Shown here: positions 1 to 6,829 of the stretch, in pieces
How positions within the stretch are numbered: the first letter of the stretch is position 1
Layout of the letters: each line of letters opens with the position of its first letter
Assembly (NCBI GenBank): GCA_964509475.1
Contig: CAZDXJ010000075.1
Location: 1 to 11,396 of the forward strand
DNA length: 11,396 nt
Direction: 5' to 3'
Source of the DNA: CAZDXJ01 sp964509475
Lineage (GTDB): Bacteria > Pseudomonadota > Gammaproteobacteria > Methylococcales > Methylomonadaceae
Made by a program: the position numbers and the translations under genes
The notes under the pieces: model-generated
Told to the model about the DNA's origin: nothing
Database searches by the model: none
Seen by the model: the letters and a program-made list of their open reading frames with translations, nothing else

Positions 1-38
1 TGCATACATCGCTGTCGTTCGGCATAACATCCCAGGTT

Positions 39-78
39 AGGCAAGCCCAGCTCTTCCGTGGAAGGGCTGGGCAAGCCT
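39..78. repeat. Long imperfect inverted repeat (stem-loop) upstream of ybaB
   Basis: Arms 39-57 and 60-78 pair over 19 positions with one internal A/A-A/A mismatch pair and one G-T wobble, leaving almost no loop (TTCC/GGAA closes it). It could be a REP-like intergenic palindrome or part of the 3' end of an upstream transcript. No T-run follows directly, so it is not itself a classic terminator. No SRP-RNA or tRNA signature was found in it. Confidence 0.6.
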
Positions 79-94
79 GATAAATCAATGACCT

Positions 95-137
95 GTACCG
101 GCTTTTCAGAGGGGGTGAGTCGGTACGGAAATTTTTT
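95..137 (+). terminator. Candidate rho-independent terminator or leader hairpin before ybaB
   Basis: A 9-bp stem (GTACCGGCT at 95-103 with AGTCGGTAC at 118-126, one G-T pair) closes a 14-base loop. Five bases later comes a run of six T (132-137). The stem plus T-run fits an intrinsic terminator for whatever lies upstream (often dnaX before ybaB, but no dnaX coding could be recognised in the first 94 bases). The large loop and the gap before the Ts make it a weak one, and it could instead be a leader structure. Confidence 0.35.
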
Positions 138-205
138 ATCAAACTTGATTTTCCGTGTATCGTCACCATTATGTCAGGATCAATGTCAATATTGTGGAGA
201 ATATT

Positions 206-529
206 ATGAAAAATGCTTTGGGCAATTTAATGCAGCAAGCACAGCAAATGCAGGAAGAATTTCAAAAAGCCCGGGAAGAATTGGGATCATTGGAAGTGTT
301 GGGTGAGTCAGGCGCCGGTTTGGTGAGCGTATTGATGACGGGCAAACGCGAAGTTCGCAAGGTATCCATTGATGATTCATTAGTCGGGAATGACAAGGAT
401 ATGCTGGAGGATTTGGTGGCTGCGGCAATCAATGATGCCGTGCATAAGGTCGAGAAATTGAAACAGGAAAAAATGGCCGGTTTAACTTCTGGAATACCGC
501 TTCCTCCCGGTTTTAAAATGCCGTTTTAA
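206..529 (+). CDS. ybaB: YbaB/EbfC family nucleoid-associated DNA-binding protein
   Basis: A 107-residue protein, the usual size for this family of small dimeric DNA-binding, nucleoid-associated proteins. It matches E. coli YbaB along its length: an N-terminal helix rich in Gln and Met (LGNLMQQAQQMQEEF), the central GESGAGLV turn, the MLEDLVAAA.NDA helix, and the closing PPGFKMPF signature. An upstream in-frame start at 155 would add 17 residues with no family counterpart. ATG 206 is preferred because it has the purine-rich GGAGA at about 196-200 with a 5-base spacer and aligns with family N-termini. A weak TTGATT (145-150) with TTATGT (169-174) could be its promoter. recR follows after six bases, the usual ybaB-recR pairing, which points to a link with RecFOR repair. 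Confidence 0.96.
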   Translation: MKNALGNLMQQAQQMQEEFQKAREELGSLEVLGESGAGLVSVLMTGKREVRKVSIDDSLVGNDKDMLEDLVAAAINDAVHKVEKLKQEKMAGLTSGIPLPPGFKMPF

Positions 530-535
530 GCAACC

Positions 536-1132
536 GTGCAGGGTGAGCCTTTGTTGCAACACCTGATCCAGTCGTTGCGTTGCCTGCCGGGTGTGGGTTC
601 AAAATCGGCGCAGCGTATGGCGTTTTTTTTACTGCAGCGTGATCGTGATGGCGCCCGGCAGTTGGCGGAAGCCTTGTCACAAGCCGCTGACCGGATTGGC
701 TATTGTCAACTCTGCCGTACTTTTAGCGAACAAGAAATCTGTAAAAGTTGCAACAGTTCCGAACGGGACGAATCGCTTTTATGTGTGGTGGAAAACCCGT
801 CCGATGTCTGGGCTATTGAGCAAGCCGGTTTTTTTACCGGTATGTATTTTGTTTTGCACGGAAGCCTTTCTCCTTTGGATGGTATCGGCCCAGAACAACT
901 TGGTATGGACTTGCTGGAGCGGCGGCTTGCGGGCAAACAGGTACAGGAATTGGTGTTGGCGACCAACTCCACCGTTGAAGGCGAGGCGACCGCCCATTTC
1001 ATTGCTGAACTGGCGGCCCGGCATGACGTGGTGGCAACCCGTATCGCACAGGGTGTGCCAATGGGGGGAGAATTGGAGTATATTGACAGTGGTACTTTAT
1101 CTCATGCCTTTTCGGGGCGGAGAAGTTATTGA
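536..1132 (+). CDS. recR: Recombination mediator protein RecR
   Basis: RecR works with RecO and RecF to load RecA on gapped single-stranded DNA in the cytoplasm. The 198-residue product has the full domain order: an N-terminal helix-hairpin-helix (about 8-30, LRCLPGVGSKSAQRMAF), a four-cysteine zinc finger (C57, C60, C69, C72), a Toprim domain from about 80 (CVVENPSD, SPLDGIGP, LATNSTVEGEAT) and a C-terminal VPMGGELEYID.GTLSHA segment. The start is GTG 536, which aligns with the E. coli MQ.SPLL start; no strong Shine-Dalgarno site is visible, so coupling to ybaB, six bases upstream, is likely. A run of eight T at 623-630 encodes Phe-Phe near the hairpin motif; the frame stays intact. The stop overlaps the extended frame of the HIT gene that follows. 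Confidence 0.97.
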   Translation: MQGEPLLQHLIQSLRCLPGVGSKSAQRMAFFLLQRDRDGARQLAEALSQAADRIGYCQLCRTFSEQEICKSCNSSERDESLLCVVENPSDVWAIEQAGFFTGMYFVLHGSLSPLDGIGPEQLGMDLLERRLAGKQVQELVLATNSTVEGEATAHFIAELAARHDVVATRIAQGVPMGGELEYIDSGTLSHAFSGRRSY

Positions 1133-1152
1133 TTTCAGATCAGGATTTGGCA

Positions 1153-1491
1153 ATGACAAAATGTTTGTTTTGCAAAATGATAAATGGGGAAATACAGCCG
1201 GATGTGGTGTTCGAAGATGACGATGTGTTGGCTTTTCGTGATATCAATTCGCAGGCGCCAACCCATATTTTGGTGATCCCCAAACAGCATGTCGCAACCT
1301 TGAATGAATTGAATGATGCCCAATTAGCCGGTAAGCTGTTGTTGACGGTTTCCCGGCTGGCGCAGCAGCAGGGTTTGTCGGAAACGGGATACCGGACCGT
1401 GATCAATTGCAATCAGGATGGCGGCCAGGAGGTGTTCCACTTGCATCTGCATTTGCTGGGTGGAAGAAAACTGACTTGGCCACCCGGTTGA
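1153..1491 (+). CDS. hinT: HIT-family purine nucleoside phosphoramidase (HinT-like)
   Basis: This 112-residue protein is a histidine-triad hydrolase of the HinT/PKCI branch, which cleaves AMP-lysine and similar nucleoside phosphoramidates. Visible hallmarks are the N-terminal CLFCKMINGEI with a Cys-x-x-Cys pair, the AFRDI..QAPTHILVIPK strand region, NxNxDGGQEV, and the catalytic triad H96-x-H98-x-H100 followed by LLGGR. An in-frame TTG at 1129 overlapping the recR stop would add eight residues. ATG 1153 is chosen because AGGA at 1142-1145 gives a 7-base spacer and homologues begin here. The C-terminus is shorter than E. coli HinT and ends TWPPG. It lies 20 bases after recR, so it is probably co-transcribed with ybaB-recR, although no functional tie to recombination is known to me. 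Confidence 0.93.
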   Translation: MTKCLFCKMINGEIQPDVVFEDDDVLAFRDINSQAPTHILVIPKQHVATLNELNDAQLAGKLLLTVSRLAQQQGLSETGYRTVINCNQDGGQEVFHLHLHLLGGRKLTWPPG

Positions 1492-1549
1492 TGAGGCGTG
1501 CTGAAAACATTACATTATAGGGATTGCGGCTCAAGCCGATCCTGCAATA

Positions 1550-1579
1550 TTGACCTATTGCCTGATGCGGCTTTATGAC
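1550..1579 (+). promoter_or_regulatory. Possible sigma-70 promoter for miaB-ybeZYX
   Basis: The hinT-miaB gap (1492-1647) is the only long gap in the plus-strand gene run. It holds TTGACC (1550-1555, 5 of 6 to the -35 consensus) and TATGAC (1574-1579, 4 of 6 to the -10) separated by 18 bases. This would give a leader of about 60 bases before miaB. A second, weaker pair begins with TTGATG at the hinT stop. This is a match by eye only. Confidence 0.3.
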
Positions 1580-1647
1580 AAAGCGGGTTGGTTAAGGCAT
1601 AGAGAAATAACGGTAATACGGGGCGTTTACGTCCAACAGATTAGGTG

Positions 1648-2997
1648 ATGACACAAAAACTTTATATTTTGACCAGCGGTTGTCAAATGAACGAGTATGA
1701 TTCCAGCAAAATGGGGGACGTACTCAAGGCTTCGCATGGCATGGAGCTGACCGATAATCCCGAGGATGCGGATGTATTGTTATTGAACACTTGTTCGATT
1801 CGGGAGAAAGCACAGGAAAAAGTGTTTTCACAATTAGGGCAGTGGCGCAAACAAAAACAACTGCGTCCTGACATCATCATTGGTGTTGGCGGTTGTGTCG
1901 CCAGTCAGGAAGGGGCTGCGATTCAAAAACGGGCGCCTTATGTCGATATTGTATTTGGTCCGCAAACCCTGCATCGTTTACCGACATTGCTGGATCAGGC
2001 AAGAGAAAAACAGAGTCACGTTGTCGATATTTCCTTCCCCGAAATTGAAAAATTTGACGCTTTGCCCGAACCGCGTGCGGAAGGTCCAAAAGCGTTTGTA
2101 TCGGTGATGGAAGGTTGCAGCAAGTATTGTACCTTTTGTGTGGTTCCGTATACGCGGGGTGAGGAAGTCAGCCGCCCGTTGGAAGATGTGCTTGCTGAAA
2201 TCCGGCATTTGGCGGCACAGGGCGTGCGTGAGGTCAATTTGTTGGGACAGAATGTCAATGCTTACCGTGGTCAAATGGATGATGGCGATATTGCCGATTT
2301 CGCATTGTTGTTACATCATGTTGCGGCCATCGAGGGTATTGGCCGCATCCGTTTTACCACATCGCATCCGACTGAGTTTAGCGATGATTTGATCGAGGCG
2401 TTTGCTGAAATTCCCCAATTGGCCAATCATTTACACTTGCCGGTACAAAGCGGCAGCGATTCAATTTTGGCAAAAATGAAGCGCGGCCATAGCCGGGCAC
2501 AATACATTGAAACAATTAACAAGTTACGTGAAGTCAGGCCGGATATCAGCTTGTCATCGGATTTTATTGTGGGTTTTCCAGGGGAGTCGGATGCGGAGTT
2601 TCTTGATACCCTGTCGCTGATTGAAACGCTCAAGTTTGATCTGTCATTCAGCTTTATTTACAGTCCGCGCCCGGGTACACCGGCAACCGATTTACCGGAT
2701 GATATAGCGGACACGGTGAAAAAACAGCGTCTGCAACAATTGCAGGAACGTATCAATGCCTTGGCGGCTGAAATTTCCGCCAATATGGTGGGTACGGTGC
2801 AGACCGTTCTGGTCGAAGGTCCTTCCAAAAAGAACCCTTTACAAATGAGCGGCCGGACCGAAAATAACCGGGTCGTGAACTTCACCGCCCATCCGCGTCT
2901 GACCGGGCAATTTGTTGACGTCTGCATTACCGAAGCATTGCCCAATTCATTGCGCGGCAGGCTGGTCGAATCTTCTTTACATAAAATTATTCAGTAA
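1648..2997 (+). CDS. miaB: tRNA-2-methylthio-N6-dimethylallyladenosine synthase MiaB
   Basis: MiaB is a radical SAM methylthiotransferase that adds the 2-methylthio group to i6A37 of tRNAs reading UNN codons. The 449-residue product shows the N-terminal UPF0004 domain with three auxiliary-cluster cysteines (C12 in TSGCQMNEYDS, C49 in NTCSIREKAQEK, C83 in GGCVASQEG). The radical SAM cluster is C157-x3-C161-x2-C164, followed by VVPYTRGEE. Conserved LLGQNVNAY, HLPVQSGSD and SSDFIVGFPGE blocks follow, with a C-terminal TRAM domain (about 380-445, SGRTENNRVVNF). It is slightly shorter than E. coli MiaB (474) at the C-terminus. ATG 1648 matches the family start; GTG 1645 just before it is an alternative, and the nearest AGG (1643-1645) sits unusually close, so initiation strength is uncertain. 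The first gene of the miaB-ybeZ-ybeY-ybeX cluster. Confidence 0.97.
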   Translation: MTQKLYILTSGCQMNEYDSSKMGDVLKASHGMELTDNPEDADVLLLNTCSIREKAQEKVFSQLGQWRKQKQLRPDIIIGVGGCVASQEGAAIQKRAPYVDIVFGPQTLHRLPTLLDQAREKQSHVVDISFPEIEKFDALPEPRAEGPKAFVSVMEGCSKYCTFCVVPYTRGEEVSRPLEDVLAEIRHLAAQGVREVNLLGQNVNAYRGQMDDGDIADFALLLHHVAAIEGIGRIRFTTSHPTEFSDDLIEAFAEIPQLANHLHLPVQSGSDSILAKMKRGHSRAQYIETINKLREVRPDISLSSDFIVGFPGESDAEFLDTLSLIETLKFDLSFSFIYSPRPGTPATDLPDDIADTVKKQRLQQLQERINALAAEISANMVGTVQTVLVEGPSKKNPLQMSGRTENNRVVNFTAHPRLTGQFVDVCITEALPNSLRGRLVESSLHKIIQ

Positions 2998-3004
2998 GAC
3001 TACA

Positions 3005-3991
3005 TTGACGACGCAAGCACTTACTTTGGAGTTGACGCTTGATCCAGCGGATAACCGGCGCCTGGCTAATTTGTGTGGACAGTTTGATCGTAATTTACGG
3101 CAAATCGAAAAACGTCTCGGTATTGAAATTGCCAATCGCGGCAATCAATTCAAATTGAGTGGTGATGATGCGGCCGTCAAGGTTGCAGGTCTTGTATTGA
3201 ACCAGCTTTTTGATGATGCAAAAAGCGCTGTCATTACCCCTGAGCAAGTGCATCTATCCATGCAGGATTCGACGATTGACGCATTGCGGCAAGACAAAAC
3301 AGGACATGATCGGCAATCGCCCGAACGCATATCGATCAAAACCCGGCGTGGCGTTATCAAAGGCCGGGGCAGTAATCAACAGCATTATCTGCAACGCATT
3401 CTCAGTCATGACATCAATTTTGGCGTCGGCCCTGCCGGTACCGGAAAAACCTATCTGGCAGTTGCCTGCGCGGTTTCGGCCCTGGAAAATGAACAAGTCC
3501 GGCGTATCGTATTGGTCAGGCCCGCTGTTGAAGCCGGTGAAAAACTGGGGTTTCTGCCGGGTGATATGGCGCAGAAGGTGGATCCTTACCTGCGGCCGCT
3601 TTATGATGCACTTTATGAAATGCTGGGGTTTGAGCGGGTTGACAAATTGATTGAACGCAATGTCATCGAAGTGGCGCCATTGGCTTTCATGCGCGGCCGC
3701 ACATTGAATGATGCTTTCATCATTCTCGATGAAGCGCAAAATACCACGATCGAACAGATTAAAATGTTTTTAACCCGGGTGGGCTTTGGCTCTACGGCTG
3801 TGGTAACCGGTGATATTACCCAGATTGATTTGCCCAAGGAGAAAATGTCCGGGTTACGGCATGTTCTCGAAGTTTTGAAAGATGTACCCGGCATCAGTTT
3901 CACTTTTTTCGATAGCCGCGATGTGGTTCGTCATCCGTTGGTACAGAGGATTGTATCGGCTTATGAAGCTTATGAAAAAAAATCGCCTTGA
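3005..3991 (+). CDS. ybeZ: PhoH-like ATPase YbeZ
   Basis: A 328-residue member of the PhoH-like P-loop ATPase family, closely similar to E. coli YbeZ, the ATPase encoded beside the RNase YbeY and thought to act with it in RNA and ribosome metabolism. Motifs: N-terminal LDPADN.RLANLCGQFD and QIEKRLGIEI, Walker A GPAGTGKT (142-149), VRPAVEAGEKLGFLPGD, Walker B AFIILDEAQN (237-246), and VTGDITQIDLP (268-277). An ATG at 2912 is in frame but lies deep inside miaB and adds residues with no family counterpart. TTG 3005, seven bases after the miaB stop, aligns with homologues, with TAAG at 2995-2998 as a weak ribosome site; TTG 3026 is a less likely alternative. Translation is probably coupled to miaB. 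The 3' end overlaps ybeY by 20 bases. Confidence 0.94.
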   Translation: MTTQALTLELTLDPADNRRLANLCGQFDRNLRQIEKRLGIEIANRGNQFKLSGDDAAVKVAGLVLNQLFDDAKSAVITPEQVHLSMQDSTIDALRQDKTGHDRQSPERISIKTRRGVIKGRGSNQQHYLQRILSHDINFGVGPAGTGKTYLAVACAVSALENEQVRRIVLVRPAVEAGEKLGFLPGDMAQKVDPYLRPLYDALYEMLGFERVDKLIERNVIEVAPLAFMRGRTLNDAFIILDEAQNTTIEQIKMFLTRVGFGSTAVVTGDITQIDLPKEKMSGLRHVLEVLKDVPGISFTFFDSRDVVRHPLVQRIVSAYEAYEKKSP

Positions 3992-4424
3992 TATTCAACA
4001 TATCGACAAAAGCGCTGTTATTCCTGAAGCAAGCCAATTGCAAACCTGGGTGGATAAGGCATTGGTCGATTATCAAAAGGCAACGGAAATTGTCATTCGT
4101 ATTGTCGATGAACAGGAAATGATCTGGCTCAACGAACAATATCGCCACAAAACCGGGCCGACAAACATTTTGAGTTTTCCTTTTTCCGCGCCCGATGGCA
4201 TCGAACTTGATTTATTGGGCGATTTGGTGATTTGTGCAAAGATTGTTGAAAAAGAAGCCCGGCAACAGCAAAAAGACTATTTTGCACATTGGGCGCATAT
4301 CGTTATCCATGGGGTTTTGCATTTGCTGGGTCATGATCACATTGACGATCAGGATGCGTTGCAAATGGAAACCCTGGAAATCAATATTCTCAAGCAACTG
4401 GATATTCCCAACCCCTATCTATAG
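3972..4424 (+). CDS. ybeY: Endoribonuclease YbeY (rRNA maturation factor)
   Basis: YbeY is a single-strand-specific, zinc-dependent endoribonuclease needed for 16S rRNA 3'-end maturation and ribosome quality control. The 150-residue product carries the family signature H113-x3-H117-x5-H123 (HGVLHLLGHDH), which ligates the metal, and the conserved YRHKTGPTNILSFPF strand containing R58. LLGDLVIC and AHWAHIVIHG match E. coli YbeY. ATG 3972 is chosen because its first residues align with the E. coli N-terminus; ATG 3963, three codons upstream, is also possible. GAAG at 3965-3968 is close to 3972, and reading may depend on coupling with ybeZ, whose last 20 bases overlap this gene. It sits between ybeZ and ybeX, the order conserved in many proteobacteria. 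Confidence 0.96.
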   Translation: MKKNRLDIQHIDKSAVIPEASQLQTWVDKALVDYQKATEIVIRIVDEQEMIWLNEQYRHKTGPTNILSFPFSAPDGIELDLLGDLVICAKIVEKEARQQQKDYFAHWAHIVIHGVLHLLGHDHIDDQDALQMETLEINILKQLDIPNPYL

Positions 4425-4435
4425 GTTATAAACTC

Positions 4436-5281
4436 ATGAGCGATGACTATCCGGATGACAACAAGCCGCATCATAAAGGCTTGATGGAGCGGATCAGCCG
4501 GTTTTTGACTGGCGAACCCCAGGATAAAGCGGAATTACTGGAGATATTAAGAGAAGCCGAACACAATCGGTTATTGGACAGGGAAGCTTTGTCGATGATT
4601 GAAGGGGTGTTGCAGGTTTCCGAATTAAGGGTTCGGGATATCATGATCCCGCGTGTACAAATGGTTGTTGTGCCGCGCGATGCCGAACTGGAAACCATTT
4701 TTCCTCTGGTGATTGAATCGGCGCATTCGCGTTTTCCGGTCATTGAAGATGATCGCAGCATGGTAGTAGGTATACTGCTGGCAAAGGATTTATTGGCTCA
4801 CGCCTTGCAGGACAAATCCATCAAGGTCGAAGAAATTATGCGTCCGGCGGGTTTTGTGCCGGAAAGCAAGCGCTTGAATGTTTTGTTACGGGAGTTTCGT
4901 ACGGAACGTAATCACATGGTCATTGTTGCCGATGAATACGGTATGGCGGCTGGTTTGGTGACGATTGAAGATGTTTTGGAACAGATCGTTGGAGAAATAG
5001 AAGACGAGCACGATTTCGAAGAAGAAGATTACATTGTGCAAAAAAATGACCGGGACTATCTTGTCAAGGCATTGACACCGATTGAGGAATTCAATGATTA
5101 TTTTTCAGTCCATCTGGAGGATGAGGAATGCGATACCATCGGTGGTTTGCTTGTGCATCGACTGGAACGTATGCCCAAAAAGGGTGAAAAACTGGAAATC
5201 GGTGACTTTTGCTTTGAGGTATTAAAAGCCGACAGCCGCCGGCTGTATTTGCTTAAATTGAAAATCAAAAATGGAACGTAA
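4436..5281 (+). CDS. ybeX: CBS-pair CorC/HlyC family protein YbeX
   Basis: A 281-residue soluble member of the CorC/HlyC family. E. coli YbeX/CorC was first linked to magnesium and cobalt efflux and later to ribosome metabolism. Domains: a charged N-terminal segment, CBS 1 (about 66-125, VRDIMIPR, SRFPV, GILLAKDLL), CBS 2 (about 130-188, MVIVADEYG.AAGLVTIEDVLEQIVGEIEDE), and a C-terminal CorC_HlyC domain (about 200-278, DTIGGLLVHRLERMPKKGE). There is no transmembrane DUF21 domain, so it is the short form. ATG 4436 follows the ybeY stop by 11 bases, with AGG overlapping that stop (4423-4425). In E. coli lnt follows ybeX; here the run ends and convergent genes begin. Confidence 0.95.
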   Translation: MSDDYPDDNKPHHKGLMERISRFLTGEPQDKAELLEILREAEHNRLLDREALSMIEGVLQVSELRVRDIMIPRVQMVVVPRDAELETIFPLVIESAHSRFPVIEDDRSMVVGILLAKDLLAHALQDKSIKVEEIMRPAGFVPESKRLNVLLREFRTERNHMVIVADEYGMAAGLVTIEDVLEQIVGEIEDEHDFEEEDYIVQKNDRDYLVKALTPIEEFNDYFSVHLEDEECDTIGGLLVHRLERMPKKGEKLEIGDFCFEVLKADSRRLYLLKLKIKNGT

Positions 5282-5382
5282 CGTCCGAACGGTCGTTGTT
5301 TAGTGGACTAGGGGATTGATTTTTCAGGACGCGTGAATACTTCCGCGCCCATCTCGCCCATCTGTTTGCATGAGATGAGTTG
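5282..5382. other. Convergent intergenic gap with a 9-base tandem repeat and weak hairpin
   Basis: This gap separates the 3' ends of ybeX (plus) and the SDR gene (minus). It contains a perfect 9-base tandem repeat, CGCCCATCT, at 5346-5354 and 5355-5363. CCCATCTC (5348-5355) can pair with GAGATGAG (5372-5379), eight pairs when read on the minus strand (one G-T), but with a 16-base loop and no good T-run. No convincing intrinsic terminator was found for either operon. Confidence 0.4.
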
Positions 5383-6216
5383 TTACACTTTTCTCAGGAT
5401 CCAGTCCAGTAAACGAATGGGTAAAATGCGCTTCAAGCAGGCAAAAAGATAAGTTGGAAAGGTCACATAATAGCGGATATGGGGTTGTTTTGCGTTCAGG
5501 GCATGAATAACCTTGTCGGCAACGGCTTCAGCAGGTAATGTAAAGGGGACGGCGGGGCCTTCCTTTTGCAGCCGCTCTTCCATGGCCCTGTAAGTATCAC
5601 GGAATACACTGTTTTCCGAATCGATGTTTTGTTTGTATAAACGAAAAGAGTTTTTTCTGAACGCACTCAAAATCGGGCCGGGTTCGATTAAAACAATGTC
5701 GATGGGGGTATCATGCAATTCCAGGCGCAGGGTATCGGCCAGACCTTCCAATGCAAATTTGCTGGCATTGTAGGCGCCGCGGAAGCGCATGGCAACAAAA
5801 CCCAGTACAGAGCTATTGTAAATGATTTTGCCATAGCCCTGTTTGCGCATGACCGGAATAATCCGATTGGTCAGTTCATGAGTGCCAAACAGATTGGTTT
5901 CAAATTGTGCCTTCAGAACATCCCGGCTCAGATCTTCGACAGCCCCGGGTTGACCAAAGGCGGCATTGTTAAATAAAGCGTCCAGTTTGCCACCGCTCAG
6001 GCTGAGTACCTGTTGGACAGCCTGTTGAATGCTGGCGCTGTCTGCCAAATCCAGTTGCACCGATTCAAAGCCTTCGCTACGTAAACGCTCGACATCTTTT
6101 GCTTTTCTGGCCGAGGTAATGACTCTGAAACCGCGTTTTTTCAGTGCAACGGCGGTGCTGTAACCAATACCGCTTGAGCAACCGGTAATTAATATCGTTT
6201 GGGACTGTTGTTGCAT
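5383..6216 (-). CDS. Short-chain dehydrogenase/reductase, YbbO-like
   Basis: A 277-residue classical SDR oxidoreductase with a Rossmann fold. Cofactor motif TGCSSGIG (11-18); R37 after strand 2 suggests NADP(H) preference; NNAAFG (83-88) in place of the usual NNAG; N108 and S136 (NSSVLG); and the active-site Y149-x3-K153 (YNASK). The LIEPGPI segment and the KPQ-type HIRYYVTFPTY...LKRILP.R.LDWIL tail resemble E. coli YbbO, an NADP-dependent aldehyde reductase; retinol-dehydrogenase-like SDRs are also similar. The substrate cannot be read from sequence. ATG 6216 lies one base after the stop of the DUF4124 gene (TGATATG), and homologues start here. ATG 6243 would add nine residues and overlap that gene; neither has a clear Shine-Dalgarno site, so translational coupling is likely. 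Last gene of the minus-strand run. Confidence 0.9.
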   Translation of the reverse strand: MQQQSQTILITGCSSGIGYSTAVALKKRGFRVITSARKAKDVERLRSEGFESVQLDLADSASIQQAVQQVLSLSGGKLDALFNNAAFGQPGAVEDLSRDVLKAQFETNLFGTHELTNRIIPVMRKQGYGKIIYNSSVLGFVAMRFRGAYNASKFALEGLADTLRLELHDTPIDIVLIEPGPILSAFRKNSFRLYKQNIDSENSVFRDTYRAMEERLQKEGPAVPFTLPAEAVADKVIHALNAKQPHIRYYVTFPTYLFACLKRILPIRLLDWILRKV

Positions 6217-6217
6217 A

Positions 6218-6784
6218 TCAGTTCGGGTTGAGTTGGGATTCATTCAGATACACTTGTTTTCCCGAGCTGCAATCAACAAGGAAGACCAGTCGATGCGGTG
6301 TGCTTTTGATATTGAGTTCAGAGGCTTCAACCCGGCCGCAGTTGCCAAGTGCCAGGGCTTTTTGTGCGGCCAGACGGCGGTAACGCTCTATTTCAGGCAG
6401 GCGCCACTGAAAATAGCGGGCAATGTCAGGCTGGTTTTCCAATGTATAGGGTGGAATAGCGTAAGCTGAGAAGTGCGCAGGGTCATTTTTGATCAATTCC
6501 TGGTTGATCCGGCTTTGTTTTTGGGTTTCTTCGATTAAGTGCTGTTTTTGTTTTTGCAACTGCAATTGGCGCTGCTGGCGCTGTTGTTCAAGTTCTTGTT
6601 TGCGTTCTTCAACATCATGCGTGATCAATGTGCCGGTTTTCAAATCGATTTCAACGGTTCGTTTTTCTTGCTGGCAAGGCGTTGATTGATAGGTCGTTTT
6701 TCCGTTTTCATCGGTGCATTTATAAGCTCCGGCATAAACCGTCGTAGAAAATAGTAAACCGATAACAATCATATTACGTTGCAT
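6218..6784 (-). CDS. Secreted DUF4124-domain protein with coiled coil
   Basis: A 188-residue protein of unknown function. Residues 1-18 form a signal peptide (hydrophobic IVIGLLFSTTVYA), with likely cleavage near VYA-GA, so the product is probably periplasmic. Residues 20-40 (AYKCTDENGKTTYQSTPCQ) are a typical DUF4124 module with C23 and C37. Residues about 57-95 are extremely rich in Gln, Lys, Arg and Glu and should form a coiled coil. The C-terminal part (about 105-188) has C149 and C172, which could form a second disulfide, and ends in a short YLNESQLN motif. ATG 6784 has AGGTGA just upstream. It starts 45 bases after hemY and ends one base before the SDR start, so it is probably at the tail of the hem operon; its job there is not known. 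Confidence 0.85.
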   Translation of the reverse strand: MQRNMIVIGLLFSTTVYAGAYKCTDENGKTTYQSTPCQQEKRTVEIDLKTGTLITHDVEERKQELEQQRQQRQLQLQKQKQHLIEETQKQSRINQELIKNDPAHFSAYAIPPYTLENQPDIARYFQWRLPEIERYRRLAAQKALALGNCGRVEASELNIKSTPHRLVFLVDCSSGKQVYLNESQLNPN

Positions 6785-6829
6785 GTCTCACCTGAAAGTA
6801 TGATTGAATAAGGATAGGCCTTTTTATCG

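Noticed and set aside
1..94. Possible 4.5S SRP RNA or dnaX 3' end upstream of ybaB
   Set aside because: The conserved SRP-RNA apical sequence is absent, and no frame gives a recognisable DnaX C-terminus.
591..1220. Long open frame overlapping recR, beginning before the T8 run, which raised the question of programmed slippage
   Set aside because: The recR frame is intact and full length across the T-run, and the alternative frame has no family resemblance.
1527..1538. Small CGGC/GCCG hairpin after hinT as a terminator
   Set aside because: Only four stable pairs and no T-run after it.
2912..3004. Extended N-terminus for ybeZ from an ATG inside miaB
   Set aside because: The extra residues read out of frame through the end of miaB and have no counterpart in YbeZ homologues.
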